Assembly: GCF_963676685.1 (NCBI RefSeq)
Contig: NC_092349.1
Coordinates: forward strand, 82,472,604-82,536,603
DNA length: 64,000 nt
Direction of reading: 5' to 3'
DNA from: Mytilus edulis
Taxonomy: Eukaryota; Mollusca; Bivalvia; Mytilida; Mytilidae
In this document: in pieces, positions 44,925 to 56,990 of the stretch
How positions within the stretch are numbered: position 1 is the first letter of the stretch
Layout of the letters: every line of letters starts with the position of its first letter
Notes under the pieces: model-generated
The model's database searches: none
Told to the model about the DNA's origin: nothing
What the model saw: only the letters and a program-made list of their open reading frames with translations
Program-made: the position numbers and the translations under genes

Positions 44925-46239
44925 AACTAGAGGCTCTAAAGAGCCTGTGTCGCTCACCTTGGTCTATGTGCATATTAAACAAAGGACACAAATGGATTCA
45001 TGACAAAATTGTATTTTGGTGATGGTGATGTGTTTGAAGTTCTTACTTTACTGAACATTCTTGCTTCTTACAATTATATCTATAATGAACTTTGCCCATT
45101 AGTAACAGAGAAAAATATTTGGTAAAAATTTACATAAATTTACCAAATTAATGAAAATTGTTAAAAATTGACTATAAAGGGCAATAACTCCTTAAGGGGT
45201 CAATTGACCATTTAGGTCATGTGGACTTATTTGTAGATCTTACTTTGATAAACATTATCGCTGTTTACAGTTTATCACTATCTATAATAGTATTCAAGAT
45301 AATAACCAAAAATAGCAAAATTTCTTTAAAAATTACCAATTGGAGGGCAGCAACCCAACAACCGGTTGTCCAATTCATTTGAATATTTCAGGGCAGATAT
45401 ATATTGACTTGATTAACAATTTAACTCCTTGTCAGATTTCCTCCAAATGATTTGGTTTCAGAGTTATAAGCAAAAAACTACATTTTACCCCTGTTCTATT
45501 TTTAGCCGTGGTGGCCATCTTGGTTGGATGGCCAGGTCATCGGACACATTTTTCAAACAAGGTACCTCAAAGATGATTGTGGTTAAGTTTGAATTAATTT
45601 GGCCCAGTAGTTTCAGAGGAGAAGATTTTTGTAAAAGATAACTAAGATTTACGAAAAATGGTTAAAAATTGACTATAAAGGGCAATAACTCCTAAAGGGG
45701 TCAACTGACCATTTCAGTCATGTTGACTTATTTGTAAATCTTACTTTGATGAACATTAATGCTGTTTACAGTTTATCTCTATCTATAATAATATTCAAGA
45801 TAATAACCAAAAACAGCAAAATTTCCTCAAAATGACCAATTCAGGGTCAGCAACCCAACAACAGGTTGACCGATTCATCTGAAAATTTCAGGGCAGACAG
45901 ATCTTGACCTGATAAACATTTTTACGCCTGTCAGATTTCCTCTAAATGCTTTGGTTTTTGAGTTATAAGCCAAAAACTGCATTTTACCCCTATGTTCTAT
46001 TTTTAGCCGTGGCGGCCATCTTGGTTGGTTGACCGGGTCACGCCACACATTTTTTAAACTAGATACCCCAAAGATGATTGTGGCCAAGTTTGGATTAATT
46101 TGGCCCAGTAGTTTCAGAGGAGAAGTTTTTTGTAAAAGTTAACGACGACGGACGACAGACGACGGACACCGACGTCGGACGCCGGACGCAAAGTGATGGG
46201 AAAAGCTCACTTGGCCCTTCGGGCCAGGTGAGCTAAAAA
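44925..46239 (+). mobile_element. Non-autonomous element with terminal hairpins, two ~503-bp internal repeats
   Basis: Left end ACTAGAGGCTC-TAAA-GAGCCT, right end AAGCTCACTTGGCCC-TTC-GGGCCAGGTGAGC then TAAAAA. ATTGACTATAAAGGGCAATA occurs at about 45168 and 45671, and GCCGTGGxGGCCATCTTGGT in both units. It shares its termini with 29926-31503 although the interior repeats differ. It lies in the intron between exons 2 and 3, antisense to the gene. Confidence 0.8.
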
Positions 46240-46327
46240 TAGATCTAGATAAGTCAAAAGGAAAATATATTTTAGTACTCGCTATCCCTAATGAGATTAT
46301 GTTTCCATTTGACCCCTTATTACTTAC

Positions 46328-46537
46328 TGTAAGTTCATGATCCCATCCAAACACTTTACCACATTCTTTACACTTAAATTTCATTTCTTCTTCTTTATGG
46401 TGAGATGAGTGAGCTCTCAAGCCTCCTTCTGATGTGAACTCCATTCCACAAACATGACATACTAATTTGTCAGTCTTATAGCGATGACATTTTTTATGGT
46501 TGTATAAATTTATATTTAAACATTTGTGTGAGCATCC
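46328..46537 (-). CDS. BTB zinc-finger gene, exon 2 (end of finger 3, finger 4, start of finger 5)
   Basis: Acceptor GTTCTTATTTACAG, phase 0. G-C-S-H-K-C-L joins the C-D-V-E ending exon 1, giving a C-x4-C finger with N-H-K-K-C-H. Then V-C-H-V-C-(x12)-H-S-S-H-H (finger 4) and F-K-C-K-E-C-G-K-V-F, whose histidines lie in exon 3. Donor ACA|GTAAGT. Length 210, exactly 70 codons. Confidence 0.9.
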
Positions 46538-46764
46538 CTGTAAATAAGAACAGTCAAAATTATTACAATGGTAATTAATTAATTAATTAATGTAAAAACA
46601 TGTTCTATGACAAACGTAAAATATGTATATAGCTTATAGTACATCATGTGCATAAAGTGTTTATGTACCATGATAATACTGTACATGTGGCTTTATCATT
46701 TAACAGGTGAAAAAATATGATTCGAAACTAAAGATAATAATTGTTGCAAAATGTTTTGAATAAC

Positions 46765-47326
46765 TATATATACCATCTTGTCTAGCCAAGGGTTATGATC
46801 CACTCCCGTTCTCTTCACCCTTGGCGGATTGAGATAAAATTTCGGAAACACAAGGTAAGGATTTTTATTGGTTGAACTAGAAACTCGCTGCATCTGCAAA
46901 AAGCGCCTGTAAAATGATCATGTGTAGATGTAGAAAGTGTTTGTAAACAATTGCCACTTGTTAATTGTGCAACAAGTCTTTACATCACTAAACATACGAC
47001 TATATTTAGTGACAACTTGAATGTTTTTAATCAACTAATAGAAGTTCCTGTGTATGTTTCATGCACAAATGCATGAATGTTGACGTATATTTTTGTTTCC
47101 TACCAAGTGTGTAGAATCTAGATGCTACCATATTTTTACCCCCAAATTGAATAGTTCAAGTGGTACCATTAGTCAAGAATAATGTATTCAGAATGAATGG
47201 GCGTAACTTTAAATTAATCTTCCGATAGATGGCACAACATCGATATCACAAATGTTAGCTCAATCTGCCAAGGTTGAAGAGAACGGGAGTGGATCTTAAC
47301 CCTTGGCTAGCCAAGATGTATATATA
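46765..47326. mobile_element. 562-bp TIR element
   Basis: Inverted ends of about 70 bases: CATCTTGTCTAGCCAAGGGT at the left, ACCCTTGGCTAGCCAAGATG at the right, both continuing through GATCCACTCCCGTTCTCTTC. TATATA borders both. No transposase frame. Lies in intron 1. Confidence 0.8.
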
Positions 47327-47636
47327 ATTGCATGTAATTTGCAAGAACATATGTATTTCCTGTTTAAAGTCTACTTTTATCTTGTGCTGTTGGCTTAGTG
47401 ACTCATTACTGTTAAGCTAACAATTGAAATTTTATGTATGTGCAATTTTATGTTTGGGGCCATAGAGAATAAGATGTTAATTAATAATACAAACTCATAT
47501 ACAACTTCTACAAGAACAAAATCTACTGTTTACAAGAAGAGGGACATCTGATGTTCAGCACAGGATGACAGGACATCCAAAAAAGAAGTGTTAATACATA
47601 CAGATAAGAAAAAATAAATAAATCATTACATTTTAC

Positions 47637-49157
47637 CTCAACATCACATACAACCAATGGATATTTCTTTGGGAAAATGACCACTTTGTGTTGTCCATAC
47701 ATATGTGAGGCATAAAGGTGGGGCTGTATCCCAATCCACTCGCACAGTTCACATGGGTAAGGCTTATGAACTTCTCTCAGATGATCTCCACGTTTTGCAT
47801 ATGATGGGAAAATTAGATTACACTGAACACATTTCCATTCCTTTTTTGTACTTGTCATGTCAGAGTCCAGAGTAAAATCTTCATCCTTTTCTTCATTATT
47901 ATCATCGTCTGATGTGTCCCTTTCTTTCTTTTTCAAAAGTTTACGATTTATTCTTTCAGTTTTTTTGGCTTTATTTACATGATTTACAGGTTTTTGTTTC
48001 TTTAAGCCTTTTGTTTGCTTTAACCTTTTATTTGAGGAAACTGTTTCTTCACTTTTTATATTACATTTATAAGAGCGTTTTGTTCCTCTTCTCCTAACAT
48101 TCTTTTGACTTCTTAACAAAGAAGATGCTTTGCTAGAATCTTTTGTTTTCCCCTGCTTAGCAGAAACTTCTGTGGGTAATTTTTCATACACTACAGTATC
48201 AACATATTCTTTTTTTGTCCTCTTTCTTATTTTCACAAAGGAAGTAGTGTTACTATCAATGTCATGTTTGTTCGTGTTGTCAGAACTTGGGACAATAACA
48301 GATTCAGGGATGTCAGATTCTTTTTGACTTGTAACATGTACATCCTCACTAATGGCAAGCTTCAAATTGTCATTATCAGAAAGTTCTTCCTCACAAGGTT
48401 TAGTATCAATGCTATTTTCATCATCAGAAATATCATTACTGTTTAGGTTTTCATGATCACTATAATTTTCAGATTTACATGTAATTGGTGTGTTGGTAAT
48501 TTTAAGATATAAATGTTCTCCTTCGTTTACTATTTCTTTACCCAATACATCACCTGAGTCTGAATGCATTGGAGACCTTTTAAAGCATTGGGTATCAGCA
48601 TCATCACCATCATCCTCATCATCAGCGCCAACATCACTGTCACAATCAGCACCATTATCACTTTCACCATCAGTGACATTATCACTGTCACCATCATCAC
48701 CGTTCTCATCCTCATTATTGTCAATAAACCGAGATGATTCAACCTGTCTATTGTCAAATTGTGGATATGATTCTACAGGTTTGGGTAATGTTTTATGATG
48801 CTGTTTTAAAGTCTCACATATTTGATTTAGATCTAGATCTTCAGACACCTTGATAAGATCAGAAATATTCTTTTCTTCTATAATAATTTCACCTGTGTAT
48901 AAACATATGACCACTGCTTCAACTACTTGAATACTGTATTTTGTACAGTCAATTTGATGACTTTTTGTTTTGTTGAAACCATGAGGGTTTGAATGTGATT
49001 CACTGTTTGCCTCCAAGATGATACTGTGAAGATTTGCAGTGCCATCACATGCTTGTAGTGTTACATCACAGTTAACTCCCCTTTGCTGTAATTGATGCAG
49101 TGAATTAAATACTTGATCTTTATATCCAGCTACAGAAACACTGATTACTTCATCCAT
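47637..49157 (-). CDS. BTB zinc-finger gene, first coding exon (BTB domain, fingers 1-2)
   Basis: The ATG at 49157 has A at -3 and G at +4, and the acceptor GAATTTTGCAG lies 17 bases upstream. Residues about 18-125 are a divergent BTB/POZ domain (N-C-D-V-T-L-Q, H-S-I-I-L-E-A-N-S, V-V-I-C-L-Y-T-G-E-I). A long acidic region follows (about 150-300), including an Asp/Ser/Gly low-complexity block encoded by ATC/ACC-rich DNA, then a basic Lys/Arg region suited to nuclear import. Finger 1 is C-V-Q-C-(x12)-H-(x4)-H at about 443-464, finger 2 C-E-L-C-(x12)-H-(x4)-H at about 469-490. C-D-V-E at the end begins finger 3. Donor GAG|GTAAAA, phase 0. It belongs to the same class as the 4977-6168 exon but the BTB sequences differ widely, so a recent duplication is unlikely. 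Confidence 0.9.
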
Positions 49158-50369
49158 TCTTTTTCAATAATAACCTGCAAAATTCAATCATAGCTAATCA
49201 TACATACTGGTTTATCTTGAACATTTTATTCAATTAATGCAGCTTTCAACTAACCAACATGAATATCACAAAATTAATGGAGCAGAATTTGACCAGGTGA
49301 CCTCTCTGAAGCAGCTGGGGCTGTGTTCATTTAATTTATTGTTCTTGTTTGAATTTGTGTTGCTCAAATTAAATCAATCAATCTTTAAAAGCTTTCCATG
49401 TTGTAGTAATTTTTGTTTTTATTATTTGTTTGTTAGTTTGTTTGTTTGTTGCATTGGATTGTTGGTGTTAAACCCAATTTTCTGTAACCATGGCAATATC
49501 ACAGCGGTTAGTTGTTATTGCCCGAGTACAAAATGTAACAAGAGATGCCATTAACTAAAAATATAAATGTAAAAAGTGTGGAAGCAGTTTCCAAGCTAGC
49601 TCATAATTGAAGCATACAGCTCCCCACTGACATTTCTCTTCAACTCTTTGTGCTTATGGATCCTGCCACATGATTTTTTTTATTACCTAATTGATTTTAA
49701 TGGTATTAACATGTATTCTTGGTTTTCTGAGAGAAAAAACAAATACTTTCCAATGCAACAAACCATGTCTTATTTATAAGAGTTTAGTGTCCTTTAGGCT
49801 TTGATTTGTTCTTTTTATATTCCATCTATTGCATAAATTAAATCTTGGTTTATACCATTAATAATTTTGAAGACATGGTAGATATGGAAAATTGTCATGG
49901 CCAAAGATGATGTTTAAAAACATTCTTACTAAGAACTGTACACTACATAACATGCTTAATCATGTTAATATAATTATAACAGGGTTAAATCAGTTTTCTA
50001 TGGACCTTGCATTTGTTACTTTAAAAAAAATAATAAATACCAGTGAATCCAAAATAATTAACTTTCTGTTGTTTGTCTTTCTTGTATGTACAGTGATCCT
50101 TTCCCATTTTCATGATTTTGGATTGGGGGCAGTCATCTTATTGATATAACAAATGAGTGCTGCCTATATCAATTGACAATGGAAGGTAATTTTACCTGAA
50201 ACAGAGATCATAAAACATACCTTGTCAATTTGTGTAGAAGGAGATGTGATATGATTGCCAATGCAATGATAGTATAGATAAAACTATCCTCCAGAGTTTA
50301 AATGGCGAGAACATACATTGTAAGTTATAGTATATCTGGCCATGGCATACAACAAAAAAAAAACTTACC

Positions 50370-50425
50370 GGTATGTTCGTTTTATTTATTGTGAAGTCAG
50401 CAAGAAAAGGCCCCGACATTTATTA
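50370..50425 (-). other. Candidate 5' leader exon of the BTB zinc-finger gene
   Basis: On the minus strand CATACCG|GTAAGT at 50369 is a strong donor. The ATG at 50419 would be an upstream start: spliced to the 49174 acceptor its frame hits a stop after E-W-M-K, overlapping the main start out of frame. The exon's upper limit is unknown. Confidence 0.35.
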
Positions 50426-51334
50426 TTTTCTTTTCTTAAATTCTCATATGAAAGACACTGTCACGCCCATATAATTATACAATTGTCTGTATAATTGTTT
50501 ATATTTTGTATTTGATCATGCACCAAGGGTCATAACCATTTAATGTAGATAAATCTTATTCTGTATTGACTAGAACTGTATATATGTATAGTACAAAAAT
50601 GTATGTAAATAGATTGATGATTTATACATAACTCACATTTTTTTCAGTTCTGACATTTCATTTCATATTTCAAGGGAAAATAGATTTATATCATTTATCT
50701 ATTTCTTGCTTATTAATAAGTATCCGCAGAAACAATAATCATACATTAACAGTAACATAATAAATGTGGCCAGAGCCAGAATAGTTACTCTGTCAGGAGA
50801 GTAGCATTACCAAAGAGTTACATTTGTGTAGGTTAATATCAATGCCTCCCACACGTATATGTGTGTATGTACAGTGTATGACCAACTGATGAAGACAGCG
50901 CTCATTTACCATGTTTACATGTATACCACATACAAGAGGGTTATTGTCATGCATCAACTGTTCATTTTTGTGTTATCTTAGCTTTAAATGAGCCTTAATC
51001 TTTTATTGTCATTTGTCAAATGGCATTTTATAGCTACCATTAGCGTCAAATGGAGTAAAATGTCAAAGTAAAAACTTTCAGCACTGTCATACTGTAGCAA
51101 TCAGTCTTAAGCAATGTTCAATCAACACCATACAAATTATGCCAATGCAAGCAAATTTGGATTTTATAAATTAATATTTCTTAAGGATCATGATCAACAC
51201 CTTTTGACAAAAAAAGCTGTGTTCACATCATCATGATCATCAAATTTTCTCTGTGTTTAGACAAAACTGTACAGTTTGAAAAGTTTTGAATAACGGAGAT
51301 ATTATTTTGGACTTTTAGGGGGAAAAGGGGGAGG
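50426..51334. other. Upstream region, no gene seen
   Basis: AT-rich; no frame with support. It may hold the BTB zinc-finger promoter, but nothing specific is visible. Confidence 0.25.
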
Positions 51335-52324
51335 CATGCCTGTTAACCTGTGACGATGGAAATGCAGGTCATGACCTGCATTGAGAATGAAATATCAGGT
51401 CATAAGACTCATAACGCGTACAAACTTTTTTGAGCTGAATTTCAGTATTATGGGGACATTTTTCTTATAATTTAAATCAAAGTTTCCAAAACATGTTCAC
51501 TTGGTTAAGTAATTTAAAATTTTATTGATTATTTTTTCATTGCACTTTTAAAAGCTTTTGATGAATTTGTGACCTTATATTATTGATATTAATATTGTAC
51601 ATCTGATGTCTCAGCCTTAACAACATGAACAATCAACTATAAGTTACATACTTCACATAAAAGTATTTACTGTTTTGTATCCAGCTAGTGACTTTTCACT
51701 GCACACTTAGTGAAATTAGATAAAGTACAATGTATATGGTAAAATAAAGTTAAACAGTTAAAGGAAGTATAGATGAAAAAAATAATTTTTTAACTTTTTT
51801 TTTATAATTGTATAAAGGTACATGTATAAAAATAATGAAAAGTTATATTTCAATATGTATTTGAATTCTATTTGTTGTAGATTTAATATTTTTTACCCCA
51901 AAAATCGTAAATATAAGGAACAATTTTGAAAGGTGACATAAAAGGGGAAGTAACTTTAGTTGAAAAATAATTGTAAAAAAACAGAGGAACTATTTAGGAC
52001 CTAAAGCTAAGGTAATTAGTGTTAATCAACAGTGTGTTTGACGCCAAAGCTGTCAATTGAAGTCATGCACTTAATGGGTCACTTAATTTGACAGTTTACA
52101 CAGCTCAGCTGAACTTCCTGTTCATAAAAGAATTACGAATTTGCCGGTATTTCAAAGGAAAATCACTTAATAAATCAATCTCAAGGCTTAGAAATCCAGA
52201 TGAAAACGGGTAATTTTCAGAATTCCTGGGTCATTGAATGACCCTACGGGTGTCCTGGGTGATCCCTCCCAATTGTGAAAATCTCGGGTCAAATCCGCAG
52301 AATACGGGTCAGTTGACAGGTATG
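51335..52324. mobile_element. ~990-bp element with CATRCCTGTYAAC ends
   Basis: Left CATGCCTGTTAACCTGTGAC; right GGGTCAGTTGACAGGTATG, whose complement reads CATACCTGTCAACTGACCC. Near the left end a perfect 22-base palindrome (51361-51382) is centred on GGTCATGACC. The right end is rich in GGGTCATTGAATGACCC-type hairpins. No transposase frame. Confidence 0.55.
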
Positions 52325-52619
52325 GGGGAAGGGGGGCTAGAATGAAAAATTTGAACAGCATTTCAATTTTTATCCTGGAATCATATTTTTCATTCTATAC
52401 TGTCCTGCCTGTTTATTTTTCTTTTTCCTGACTCTCTTCTACATTAATTCTAATCCTGTCTTTTTTTTTTACTCAAAACCCCTGTCAATGCCCAAATGAT
52501 GCCTGTCCGGACTTGTTTTTACAAATTTCATCCTACCCCTCCCCCTCCCTTTTCAATCAAAATGGTACAATACAATCATAATTTACCGGAGAGGGACCAT
52601 CACAAAGATTTCACAAGAC

Positions 52620-52772
52620 AGTGGCGGATCCAGGGGGGGGGGGGGGTCCGGGGGTGCGCACCCCCCTTTATTTTTGCCGATCAATGCATTTGTATCGGGA
52701 CATATGTTTTGCACCCCCCCTTTGCCCTGGGTTAGCACCCCCCCTTTCGAAAATTCCTGCATCCGCCCCTGC
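52620..52772 (+). mobile_element. Short G/C-rich element with AAGAC target duplication
   Basis: GTGGCGGATCCAGGGG at the left and CATCCGCCCCTGC at the right are partly inverted copies; AAGAC flanks both sides (52615-52619 and 52773-52777). A poly-G run lies near the left end. Same family as 32740-32905. Frames here are by-products. Confidence 0.75.
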
Positions 52773-53929
52773 AAGACGTTGACTACATGGACCAAGGACT
52801 TGTATACTATACAAATCCTTGCATGGACTAAGTCTTTGCTTTATTTTTCAACATGTGCAACAGGGATTGAATTTCTTAAGCTATATCCACAAAAGTTTTT
52901 TTTTTTTTTTTAAAGGAAAACGAATTGTATATCAAGGTACTACCAGGCTTTAAAACTCTTCAAGTTACACAGTTTTGTCTTTCCTCAGAGAAATTTCAGA
53001 AACAGTGACCCTGCCCTTTGGCTTTGTCAAAGTGTATTGATGAACCATAAATCGCAAGAAAATACTTGCTACCGGATTGAGCCTACACACACTTACATGT
53101 GAATGAGTATTGCTGCATATGAGGTGATATTTTTTTGATTGCATTTCACTGCATATGCTAAATCGTGGTAATTATTTATTTTGGGTTAGGAAAAATTAAA
53201 ACCGGAAACAAGAAACCCAGGAAAATCGCAGCCCAATAACGGAAAATACATGGTTTTAATACGGACATATTCTAGGAATGATTGTTAATTCAGCAAAAAG
53301 GAATCAACAACACACCAACATGAAGGAAATAATTTGAAAGTTACAAAATCTGTCCTGTTAAAAATTTAAATTGAAATGAAAATTACAAAGAGAAACTATG
53401 ATATCAATTTATTCAAAGGAAATCAATCATTTTAAAGATTCGATTTTGTAAGAATGATTTGTTATTTAATTTTCTAGGAGGGGGTAGACTTTCCTTTATA
53501 CTATCATGACTATGTAAATGAATGGAAGGGGTGAGCCAATGGTAAAGGTAATTATAGTTTTCGAGATAAAACATTATATGATAAAGGTTGTTGATTAAAT
53601 CAAAAGTTCACTGTATTATAAAAACCAATCATGCACACTCCAATATTTTTCACATAAATTATTCAATTAAAACCATAGTCGGAAATACCTAAAAATTTTG
53701 TCAAATCTATGTTTTTTCTGTTCTCCAAATATGTGAAAAGTCACTGCCTAGAAAGTGATGTCTTAGCTGCTTATTCCTACCAAAATTTATTGTTGTTCCC
53801 TCCAGCTTCAGCCCCTTTTGAATTTCATTTGTAAAAAAAACTGTAGAGTTGATACTGACTTGACATGTAAATGGAACAAATCTTGGAAATATATTCAAGT
53901 ATCGTAAACAATATCTATCAACAGAGGGA
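52773..53929. other. No gene seen
   Basis: AT-rich; short frames only. Confidence 0.3.
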
Positions 53930-54780
53930 AAGTCAAACTCAAGTCAAAAATTATTGACAATGCCCCGGAAAGCAACCAAAAGTAGTGTTTCGTTCGGTCG
54001 CTTATTTGAAGTTTTCCCATAAAATGTGAGTCATAACAATAAAGGAATGATAAGATGGGAACTGATAGTCCACATTCATGACATTGAAATAGTACCAACC
54101 ACTTAGCGTTATACTTTATCACCAAAACGAACATCAATATTATGAACCATAATTGTTTTAACCATTGTTTTGCATGTTACACGATTGTTTTCTTGTAAAA
54201 GAAGGATGAGAGATACCCGAGGGACGTTCAAACTCATAAATCAAAAATAAACTGACAACGCCATGGCTAACAAAGATGAATACTAAGAGACAAAAAATAG
54301 TACACAAACACACAACATACAAAATTAAAGGCTAAGCAACACAAACCCGGGCCACCAAAAACAGCGATGTGTGGTGCTCCGAAAGGATAGCAGATTCTGC
54401 TACACATGTGGCACCCGTCGTGTTGCTCATGTTAGTACAATGTCAAACCCGTTAATAAGTATAATTCGGTACGTCACATTCGTGCAAAGGGAACGGGATT
54501 CTAGTTACGACACAAGGAAAATATCGGCTATCATCTGTGAAACGGATATTCCATAACAGTCAATCAACTCGTGATGGCGTCCGTAAAAATTACGACGAGA
54601 TGATTTCAACTTCACCATTTGGAACTCTTGGTTTAATAGCTTCATTCAAGGAAATCAGGATAGTGTTATCAATAATAAAGAAATGTAACGATGCAGTAAA
54701 CGATAGTTTCGCCATAATTTTATCGAAATACATTTTATATTGGAGTTTTTTATTATAAAAAAGAGAAATCTTCTGTTCAA
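53930..54780 (-). pseudogene. Inverted, decayed copy of the left-edge retroelement (late coding part and tail)
   Basis: On the minus strand it reads AAACCAAGAGTTCCAAATGG, CCATCACGAGTTGATTGACT, GAGCAACACGACGGGTGCCA and GCCATGGCGTTGTCAGTTTA, the order seen in 370-770. The frame is broken. The piece at 53930-53990 is a second tail fragment. Confidence 0.65.
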
Positions 54781-54965
54781 TTAGATTTAACAGGTTTAAG
54801 ATACATATATATATATAACTTTATTTCCTCTATTATAGAGATTTGGTGTACATGAAATATATAAATCAGAAAATTACAAAAAACAAAGAATTAAAGTCAC
54901 CGTTTAAAGTTAATATGAGAAAAAAAAATTAGCACTGTCTATAATATCGGTAACGGACACATCTT

Positions 54966-56990
54966 CTATCGATTGTAGAAATCTCTGCAGATTGTTTCAA
55001 CATGACGAACACAAGTCTTAGAGAAAAAAGTTAATTCATCATTTTCTAATTCATATGACGTATTGCAAGAGAGAATTGTTGTTGTGAATTCATGTGCCGA
55101 AAGACTGTCCATATAAACACTGAACTGAATGGGATTAATGTTAATAATGTCTTCCCATAGATCATCTCTTTTGTCTTGAATAAAATCACAGGATACCAGT
55201 AAGTGTTCAACGATATTCAAGAAGAACTTTCCACATTTGTCGCAAAGTAAATGTTCATCTTCGTAGCGTACTATAGAACATAAGTCAATCACATACTTGG
55301 CGGAGACACGAAGTTCGGGAAACTGTTTCGCAATTGTCCATGCTTTATGCGGTTTGATTGCAGAATGAATATGTCTAAACATATAAAAGTCATTATCGCA
55401 TGAAATTCGGTAAGACCACCATGTTTCTTCACTTGCATTTATATTCTGATTTACAATAATTGACCAAAGTTTTTTTGATGGGAAAGAACCAGTATTTGCA
55501 AAATTAACAATATAATCTGTAATGTTATATTTTTCGGCTGCTTTATAGATGTCAGGTATAAAACGAAGTTGTTCTGGAACACATTTATGTTTGAATTCCA
55601 TAAGTCTGCTTATCATTATTCGTTTTGGTAACGCAGAAGACTTTAACCTACATAGTCTACCAAAAAATAAAAGTTTACATCTGTTGATAATGCTTTCAAC
55701 TGAAAACCAACCTAGAAGACTTGTACACTTGTCAGAACGGGTTCGTTTTGGAAGCCCTTGAATAATTTTACACACAAATCTGTGAGATCTTTCTAACATC
55801 GTAAGTTCTGTTTGAGTCAAATTGTTCCATAACTCACAACCATATAGAGCTTTGCTGTAACATATTTGAAGTATTATCTTGGAACACGTCAAAGGGTTTA
55901 AAATTGATGGATGAATTCCAGAATTTAGAACTGAAAGAGCAGTTGATCGCAACACTCTACAAGCATTCAACGTCTGGTCCATTGATCTAAATTTACAGTT
56001 CAGAAGAATACCGACATGTTTGGCAGACGTCACGAGTGGTATGATGTCATTATACAAAGTTAAATTGCTTGTAACATTCTTGTTCTTCTTTGAATAACGT
56101 AAGACGTTGCTTTTAGTCGGAGAAAACTTGAATGCCCACTTCTCGCTATATGTCTGACAAATGTTAATAAGTTGTTGCATTCCTTTTTCTGTTGTTGAGA
56201 GTAACGCAATGTCGTCGGCTTGAACAGAGCTGCTTACACTGATATCTAGAAGAACGCATCCCAATTTAGAGTCTTCAATGTCGCACAAAAGATCGTTTAT
56301 GTATACTAAATATAACAGGGCGGATAAGACGCCACCTTGGCGAACGCCTCGTTTCAGTTCAAACCAACGAGATAGCCTACCATTGAACAGTACAGAACTA
56401 CGCATGTCACTGTATATTTCATCTATGAGCAGCCATAAATCACCGGTAACTCCATATTTATGTAGTTTATATAACAATGCATCATGCCATACGGTGTCGA
56501 AAGCTTTCGTGCTATCTAACAGCACAACAATAACATCACTGTTACGTTCAATATAATGACGAATCGGTTCTTGTAAGTTAAATGAAGCATGAATACTTGA
56601 TAATTCCTTTTGGTATGCCATCTGAGATTGATGTGGAAACTTTATGTGCAAGGAGTCGAATCGAGGATAAAGAGACTTTTCGAATATCTTGGCGATACAA
56701 CTTGTTAACGATATACCGCGGTACGAATTGGGATCAGTTTTGTTTTTATTTCCACCTTTGAATAACGGTATAATTACACTTGTTTTCCAATCTAGAGGAG
56801 TATAACGTGTTTGTATTATTAGGTTGAATAGATTGCATAAGTGTTTTTGCAATGTTTTACCACCATATTTTATATGCTCATATGAAACGTTGTCTAAACC
56901 TGTAGATTTGTTGTTACATAAACTTTTACAAATGTTGGAAATTTCTTCAAACTCAAATGGGTTGATTGGAGCTTTGATTTCCTTCTGCGT
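54966..56990 (-). CDS. LINE ORF2, reverse transcriptase part (after an in-frame stop)
   Basis: It continues the endonuclease frame beyond the TAA at 56993-56991; the first methionine is at 56852 but the sequence is open from 56990. RT motifs in order: Y-R-G-I-S-L-T-S, V-L-L-D-S-T-K-A-F-D-T-V (motif A), G-V-R-Q-G-G-V-L-S (motif B), V-Q-A-D-D-I-A-L-L (motif C, with Q where Y is usual), Y-G-C-E-L-W thumb region. Near the C-terminus a C-D-K-C-(x9)-H-(x4)-C zinc module is typical of LINE ORF2 ends. No RNase H domain is evident. Carries out target-primed reverse transcription in intact relatives. Confidence 0.9.
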   Translation of the reverse strand, partial: TQKEIKAPINPFEFEEISNICKSLCNNKSTGLDNVSYEHIKYGGKTLQKHLCNLFNLIIQTRYTPLDWKTSVIIPLFKGGNKNKTDPNSYRGISLTSCIAKIFEKSLYPRFDSLHIKFPHQSQMAYQKELSSIHASFNLQEPIRHYIERNSDVIVVLLDSTKAFDTVWHDALLYKLHKYGVTGDLWLLIDEIYSDMRSSVLFNGRLSRWFELKRGVRQGGVLSALLYLVYINDLLCDIEDSKLGCVLLDISVSSSVQADDIALLSTTEKGMQQLINICQTYSEKWAFKFSPTKSNVLRYSKKNKNVTSNLTLYNDIIPLVTSAKHVGILLNCKFRSMDQTLNACRVLRSTALSVLNSGIHPSILNPLTCSKIILQICYSKALYGCELWNNLTQTELTMLERSHRFVCKIIQGLPKRTRSDKCTSLLGWFSVESIINRCKLLFFGRLCRLKSSALPKRIMISRLMEFKHKCVPEQLRFIPDIYKAAEKYNITDYIVNFANTGSFPSKKLWSIIVNQNINASEETWWSYRISCDNDFYMFRHIHSAIKPHKAWTIAKQFPELRVSAKYVIDLCSIVRYEDEHLLCDKCGKFFLNIVEHLLVSCDFIQDKRDDLWEDIININPIQFSVYMDSLSAHEFTTTILSCNTSYELENDELTFFSKTCVRHVETICRDFYNR

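Larger units (their letters stand above)
36910..50420 (-). other. Gene model: BTB protein with ten C2H2-type zinc fingers, seven coding exons
   Basis: Coding exons, highest first: 49157-47637, 46537-46328, 44464-44334, 43751-43675, 43178-43092, 42160-42078, 37386-36910. Donor phases are 0, 0, 2, 1, 1 and 0, each matched by the next acceptor; the total is 2586 bases or 861 residues. Every internal junction has GT-AG with good context. Two fingers (the third and fifth) exist only after splicing, which independently supports the model. A leader exon probably ends at 50369. BTB zinc-finger proteins are nuclear, dimerising transcription factors; target and biological role cannot be told from sequence. 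Confidence 0.85.

Noticed and set aside
44925-46239. Helitron because of a hairpin followed by CTAA
   Set aside because: All copies continue to CTAAAAA, the other end lacks a TC start, and insertion between A and T is not evident.
48490-48798. 102-codon plus-strand frame rich in serine
   Set aside because: It is the antisense of the acidic low-complexity part of the BTB exon.
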